This document shows, one piece after another, positions 5,458 to 9,135 of a DNA stretch of 9,135 nucleotides. A program made the position numbers and the translations under genes. Source of the stretch: Porphyromonadaceae bacterium UBA7180 (lineage in GTDB: Bacteria > Bacteroidota > Bacteroidia > Bacteroidales > Muribaculaceae); contig DKVK01000086.1 in NCBI GenBank assembly GCA_002491165.1, forward strand, positions 7,079-16,213. Reading direction: 5' to 3'. The notes under the pieces were generated by a model. That model had not been told where the DNA came from and made no database searches. It saw nothing but the letters and a program-made list of their open reading frames with translations. Position 1 is the stretch's first letter. The number at the start of each line of letters is the position of its first letter.

Positions 5458-6210
5458 ATGAGCACCGAATCGTATGTCATAGTAATCGACCACGGGAACA
5501 CCGCCACAAAAGTGACCCTTTTTTGCGGCGATAAAGTGGTGGCTGCCAGCCGTCAGGACGCCCCGATGGTTGAGACCGTCGCCATGCTGTGCGCGCGTTA
5601 TCCGGTAAGCGGCGCCGTCTACTGCACGGTGGTGGGCGTGGACATACGCTTCGTGGAGACGGTGCGGTGTCTGCTGGCGCCGGCCAAGATGCTGGTTCTG
5701 ACCCACTCCACTCCGCTGCCGCTGGGCGTCCGCTACGGTTCGCGCCCCACGCTGGGGATGGACCGTGTGGCCGCCGCCGCCGGAGCCGCCGCGATGTTTC
5801 CAGGCCGCCGTTGCGTCATCGTCGACGCCGGAACGGCCGTGACGCTCGACCTCATGTCCGCCGCCCCGGAGTTCCGCGGCGGCAACATCTCGGCGGGGCT
5901 GAAGATGCGTCTGCGGGCATTGCACATCTTCACCGGGCGTCTGCCGCAGGTTGAAGCCGCAGGACGCCTCCCCGAGATAGGCGACGACACCGAGACGGCC
6001 CTGCGCTGCGGCGCCGTGCGCGGCATCATTGCCGAAATACGCGACATGGCAGCCATCGCCGGCCCCGAAGCGCAGATACTGCTCACCGGCGGCGACTCAT
6101 TGCTTTTATACGAAAACCTCGACACCTCCATGCAGCGACGCACCGCCGTGGTCCCCGACCTGGTGGCACGCGGGCTGCTCTCAATATTCCGCTATAATGA
6201 AAATAACTGA
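5458..6210 (+). CDS. coaX: Type III pantothenate kinase (CoaX)
   Basis: Cytoplasmic ASKHA-fold kinase that phosphorylates pantothenate with ATP, the first step of coenzyme A synthesis. The type III class typically needs a monovalent cation and escapes CoA feedback. Length is 250 residues, normal for the family. Motifs in order: phosphate-1 IDHGNTATK (10-18) with D11; the pantothenate and dimer motif PLGVRYGSRPTLGMDR (88-103) with the catalytic-base aspartate D102; phosphate-2 VDAGTAVTLD (122-131); and adenosine-loop RGGNISAGL (140-148). The last motif is usually GGxIxPG, so alanine replaces the proline here. The promoter sits directly at the ATG, which fixes the start. The 3' end overlaps the next gene by 14 nt, linking CoA synthesis to an outer-membrane operon. 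I recall this arrangement as common in Bacteroidales. Confidence 0.96.
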   Translation: MSTESYVIVIDHGNTATKVTLFCGDKVVAASRQDAPMVETVAMLCARYPVSGAVYCTVVGVDIRFVETVRCLLAPAKMLVLTHSTPLPLGVRYGSRPTLGMDRVAAAAGAAAMFPGRRCVIVDAGTAVTLDLMSAAPEFRGGNISAGLKMRLRALHIFTGRLPQVEAAGRLPEIGDDTETALRCGAVRGIIAEIRDMAAIAGPEAQILLTGGDSLLLYENLDTSMQRRTAVVPDLVARGLLSIFRYNENN

Positions 6211-7468
6211 CAAAATACTTACACTGATAGCGGTGGTGGCGCTAAGCACCCTTGCCTCCCCGGCACAGGTTACCACAACGCCCTACTCCATGTACGGGTA
6301 CGGTATCCTCAACGACCACGCCACCTCCATGCAGCGCCAGATGGGCGGCGTTGGCTACGCCATGAACTCCGGACGACAGATCAACGTCAAGAACCCCGCC
6401 TCTTACGCCTATTGCGACTCCCTGACGTTCCTATGGGACGTAGGCGCCGACATCTCCTTCCTCCATTCCGCCGAAGGCGATCTCAAGGAAAACAGCATCG
6501 GCGGCGGCCTCGACTACCTCACCATGCAGTTCCCGATTTCCAAATATATGGGAGCTTCCATCGGCCTGGTGCCCACCTCGTCCGTTGGCTACGCCTTCGG
6601 CAACGAGATAAAGCACGGCGCCATGGAAAACCAGGGCTCAGGCGGCCTCAACGAGCTTTATGCCGGTGTGGCCGGACGCTATGCCGGAGTCAGCCTCGGC
6701 GTCAACTTCTCCTATATGTTCGGAAGCATCGTCAACGATGTCTACGCCACGCCGCAGGATTCGAAGCAGACCCTCTTCGAGCACGTGATGCAAATCCGCG
6801 ACTGGAACGTGAACATCGGCCTGCAATACACCCTCCCCGTCACGAAATACGATTTCGTGACCCTCGGCGTCACCTTCCAGCCGAAGAAAACCTTCCTGGG
6901 CAAGACGTGGGTCACCAACCAGAACCTCTCCGACTCCAAGCAGCTACCCGACACGGTGGCCTACATGAAGATGAAGGACCACTACTACCAGCCCAACACC
7001 TACGGTGTGGGTATCAACTACCGCCACGACCGCCAGTCGCACTTCATGGTGGAGGCCGACTTCACATTCCAGGACTGGAGCAAGGCGCAATACTCGCCCC
7101 TCTACTCCACGGCCGACCCGAAGGTAGTGGTTTTCGAGGGAATGAAGTTCAACAACCGCTACCGCGCGTCGTTCGGCGCCGAATACACCAACCGCATCCG
7201 CGGCCCGTACCTGCGCCGCATCACTTACCGTGCCGGCGGTTACTTCAGTCAGGATTACCTCAACATCCGGGGCAATAAGGTGAAGGAGTTCGGCCTCTCC
7301 TGCGGTCTCGGTTTCCCGACAGCCGACGGCAAGACCCTCATCAACCTCGGCTTCGACTGGAAACACCGCCAGGCCTCGCCGCAGAAACTCATCTCCGAAA
7401 ACTACTTCAACATTACGCTGGGCGTGAACTTCAACGAAGTGTGGTTCTGGCAGCGCAAGATTAAGTAA
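6197..7468 (+). CDS. Outer-membrane beta-barrel protein, FadL/PorV-like
   Basis: A 423-residue secreted protein. The N-terminus has a Sec signal peptide (hydrophobic core about 8-20, likely cleavage after SPA at 23). Next comes a region with YSMYGYGILND and QRQMGGVGYAMNSG...VKNPASYA, the Gly-rich, NPAS-containing opening typical of FadL/PorV-type barrels. The remainder alternates polar and aromatic residues with many Gly-Tyr pairs, as in transmembrane beta strands, and ends near an aromatic-rich strand (NFNEVWFWQRK). The ATG at 6197 was chosen because the signal peptide begins there; the frame is open 168 nt further upstream inside coaX, but that part is only coaX read out of frame. It is followed after 18 nt by lptC. 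The cargo or role is not known; the barrel assignment comes from sequence pattern. Confidence 0.85.
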   Translation: MKITDKILTLIAVVALSTLASPAQVTTTPYSMYGYGILNDHATSMQRQMGGVGYAMNSGRQINVKNPASYAYCDSLTFLWDVGADISFLHSAEGDLKENSIGGGLDYLTMQFPISKYMGASIGLVPTSSVGYAFGNEIKHGAMENQGSGGLNELYAGVAGRYAGVSLGVNFSYMFGSIVNDVYATPQDSKQTLFEHVMQIRDWNVNIGLQYTLPVTKYDFVTLGVTFQPKKTFLGKTWVTNQNLSDSKQLPDTVAYMKMKDHYYQPNTYGVGINYRHDRQSHFMVEADFTFQDWSKAQYSPLYSTADPKVVVFEGMKFNNRYRASFGAEYTNRIRGPYLRRITYRAGGYFSQDYLNIRGNKVKEFGLSCGLGFPTADGKTLINLGFDWKHRQASPQKLISENYFNITLGVNFNEVWFWQRKIK

Positions 7469-7486
7469 AAAACACCACGACAGCCC

Positions 7487-8179
7487 ATGACGCTTACGGC
7501 GACGGTACGCAAGACACTCGACACGGCGGCAAGACTACTTCCTGCCGTGCTGTTGCTCGCGCTCCTCACCGCCGCCTGCGACAAGGGACGCAAGGTGGAC
7601 GTCGCCGCCGGAATAAACCCGAACAAGATGCCCACGATGACCACCAAGAACGTGGCCACTTTCATCTCCGACTCCGGCATAGTGATGTACAAGATCGTGG
7701 CGCCCGTGTGGTATGTCTACGACAACACGGACACCCCCTGCTGGAAGTTTCCCAAAAGCGTCTATCTCCAGAAATTCAACGACAAATACCAGCCCGTCTC
7801 CTCGGTGGCGGCCGACTCTGCCATCTACTTCAAGGACCGGCACCTGTGGCGCCTCGACGGCAACGTGGAGATACGCCGTATGCCGGCCGACCTCTTCCTG
7901 ACGCAACAACTCTTCTGGAACGAGCGCGAACACCGCCTCTATTCCGATTCCTTCATCCACGTGCAGACGCAGACACAGATGCTCGAGGGATACGGCTTCG
8001 TGGCCAACGACCGCCTTACGGAATACATGGTGAGGCGCCCCTCCGGCATGTTCCCTGCGCCCGACTTCTCGCAGATGCAGTCGGCACCGAACCCCAACGC
8101 CGGTTCCTCGGCCGATGCCCCGCGTCCCCCGTCGGCGCCCAAATCCCTCCCCGGAGAGGAATCCTCGCCGCAGGATTGA
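7487..8179 (+). CDS. lptC: LptC-family LPS export periplasmic protein (lipoprotein)
   Basis: LptC passes lipopolysaccharide from the inner-membrane LptBFG transporter to the periplasmic bridge. The 230-residue product has a basic start, a hydrophobic stretch (about 17-29) and a lipobox-like LLTAAC with Cys31, so it is probably a lipoprotein, as I expect for the Bacteroidetes LptC group. The LptC domain spans roughly 55-185. It shows the typical alternating strands, with DSAIYF (109-114), LWRLDGNVEI (119-128), LFLTQQLFWNEREHRLYSDSFIHV (135-158) and MLEGYGFVAND (164-174). The last 40 residues are Pro/Ser/Ala-rich and probably disordered, which is not part of the fold. It lies 18 nt after the outer-membrane barrel gene and 57 nt before the CNNM/CBS gene, in one envelope-oriented transcript. 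Confidence 0.9.
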   Translation: MTLTATVRKTLDTAARLLPAVLLLALLTAACDKGRKVDVAAGINPNKMPTMTTKNVATFISDSGIVMYKIVAPVWYVYDNTDTPCWKFPKSVYLQKFNDKYQPVSSVAADSAIYFKDRHLWRLDGNVEIRRMPADLFLTQQLFWNEREHRLYSDSFIHVQTQTQMLEGYGFVANDRLTEYMVRRPSGMFPAPDFSQMQSAPNPNAGSSADAPRPPSAPKSLPGEESSPQD

Positions 8180-8236
8180 TTTGACTCTCCCTCTCGCCCT
8201 CCTTCACTCCCCCGACTCATCAAACAGTAAAAACAC

Positions 8237-9135
8237 ATGGACCTCCAACTCATACCCGCACTGATAATCACCATTATAGCCATCATCTTCTCGGGACTAT
8301 TCTCCGGCTCCGAGATAGCCTTCGTGCAGTCGTCGAAGGTGAGGATGGAAATTGCCACCGCGCGCGGGGGCGCCGTCAACAAGATGCTCCGTGTGTTCTA
8401 CCATCATGAGGATATGTTCATCTCTACCCTGCTGGTGGGCAACAACATAGTGCTCGTAATCTACGGTATAGCCATTTCTGCCATCATAAACCCGTGGCTT
8501 GTGCGACTGACGTCGTCCGATGCTGCCGTCCTTGTGCTGAACACTGTAATCTCGACGCTCATAATCCTCTTTACCGGCGAGTTCCTACCCAAAATCACCT
8601 TCCGCATCAACCCCAACTTCACGATGCGTCTGCTGGCGTTGCCGCTCTTCCTTATATACCTTATATTATATCCGGTGTCGGTGCTCATCTCCAAGCTGTC
8701 GGCATTGCTGATGCGCATGGCCGGCATCAAGGCCAAAAGCAGCTCCACGCCGCACATTACCATGGACCAGATAGATACCCTCATACAGCAGACCATGGAC
8801 CGCGACGACCCCGACACTCCGGAGGTGGAAAACGAAGTTAAAATCTTCCGCAACGCCATCGACTTCAAGGACACGCAGATAGGGGAGTGCATGATTCCGC
8901 GCAACGAAATCGTTGCCGTCAACATCGACACCACCTCGCGCTCCGACCTCGTGAAGGAGTTTACGCAGACAGGCCTCTCCAAGATTGTGGTCTACCGCCA
9001 CGACATCGATGACGTTGTGGGTTATATCCACGTCTCTGAACTCTTCGACGTGCAGGCCGACTGGCGCAAGTCTATAAAGCCCGTCATCTTCACTCCCGAA
9101 ACCATGCTCGCCAACAAGATGATGCGCCGTATGCT
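8237..9135 (+). CDS. CNNM-domain (DUF21) plus CBS protein, hemolysin/GldE-type, 3' truncated by window
   Basis: The frame is open from ATG 8237 to the window end, giving 299 complete codons with no stop. It encodes a CNNM (DUF21) transmembrane domain, with hydrophobic helices at about 5-24, 62-85, 96-114 and 131-152. The family signatures are LFSGSEIAFV (21-30), TLLVGNNIV (64-72) and FTGEFLPK (112-119). A cytoplasmic linker with an acidic stretch (RDDPDTPEVENEV) leads to the conserved ECMIPRNEIVAV (217-228) and the first CBS-type domain, with KIVVYRHDIDDVVGYIHVSEL (249-269). The second CBS domain and the C-terminal CorC/HlyC domain should follow outside the window. Family members are Mg2+/divalent-cation efflux or sensing proteins. 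In Bacteroidetes they are often labelled GldE or hemolysin, names that do not establish function. It probably belongs to the coaX-lptC transcript. Confidence 0.92.
   Translation, partial: MDLQLIPALIITIIAIIFSGLFSGSEIAFVQSSKVRMEIATARGGAVNKMLRVFYHHEDMFISTLLVGNNIVLVIYGIAISAIINPWLVRLTSSDAAVLVLNTVISTLIILFTGEFLPKITFRINPNFTMRLLALPLFLIYLILYPVSVLISKLSALLMRMAGIKAKSSSTPHITMDQIDTLIQQTMDRDDPDTPEVENEVKIFRNAIDFKDTQIGECMIPRNEIVAVNIDTTSRSDLVKEFTQTGLSKIVVYRHDIDDVVGYIHVSELFDVQADWRKSIKPVIFTPETMLANKMMRRM

Overview
The window looks like chromosomal DNA from a Bacteroidales bacterium with a GC-rich genome. Protein-level resemblance suggests something near Muribaculaceae, but the genus cannot be fixed from this sequence. 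Support comes from three perfect TAnnTTTG -7 boxes of the Bacteroidetes primary sigma factor, an ECF sigma factor of a type I recognise from Bacteroides, and a coaX / outer-membrane protein / lptC / CNNM-CBS gene order that I recall as common in this group. No mobile element, CRISPR array, tRNA or rRNA was seen.

Left half (1-3378, minus strand). A run of genes reads leftward: pdxA (vitamin B6 synthesis), then a MobA-like nucleotidyltransferase, an ATP-grasp-like protein, and a CDP-alcohol phosphatidyltransferase that runs off the left edge. The last three are packed tightly (8-nt gap, then an ATGA stop/start overlap). They look like a small cassette that activates a phosphorylated alcohol or sugar as a nucleotide conjugate, modifies something by ATP-dependent ligation, and transfers a phospho-alcohol in the membrane. 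The substrate is unknown. pdxA has a clear -7 box and probably drives the whole run.

Middle (3379-4675). The roughly 480-nt gap between pdxA and the sigma factor holds a strongly structured RNA candidate (about 3582-3795, plus strand). It has a perfect 11-bp closing stem, two bubble strands of about 38 nt, a rod-like apical arm, a hairpin in the 3' strand of the bubble, and a terminal T-run. This is the architecture of 6S RNA. Beyond it is an ECF sigma factor on the minus strand, and then an AT-rich 230-nt region shared with a divergent operon.

Right half (4676-9135, plus strand). A FtsB/DivIC-like division protein overlaps a four-helix membrane protein of unknown function. A consensus promoter next to the ATG then drives type III pantothenate kinase (coaX). 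coaX overlaps an outer-membrane beta-barrel gene, followed by lptC and the 5' part of a CNNM/CBS (hemolysin/GldE-type) membrane protein. This is mostly conserved housekeeping and envelope biology. The items most worth a second look are the structured RNA, the nucleotidyltransferase/ATP-grasp/CDP-alcohol cassette with its shifted catalytic motif, and the charged tail on PdxA.
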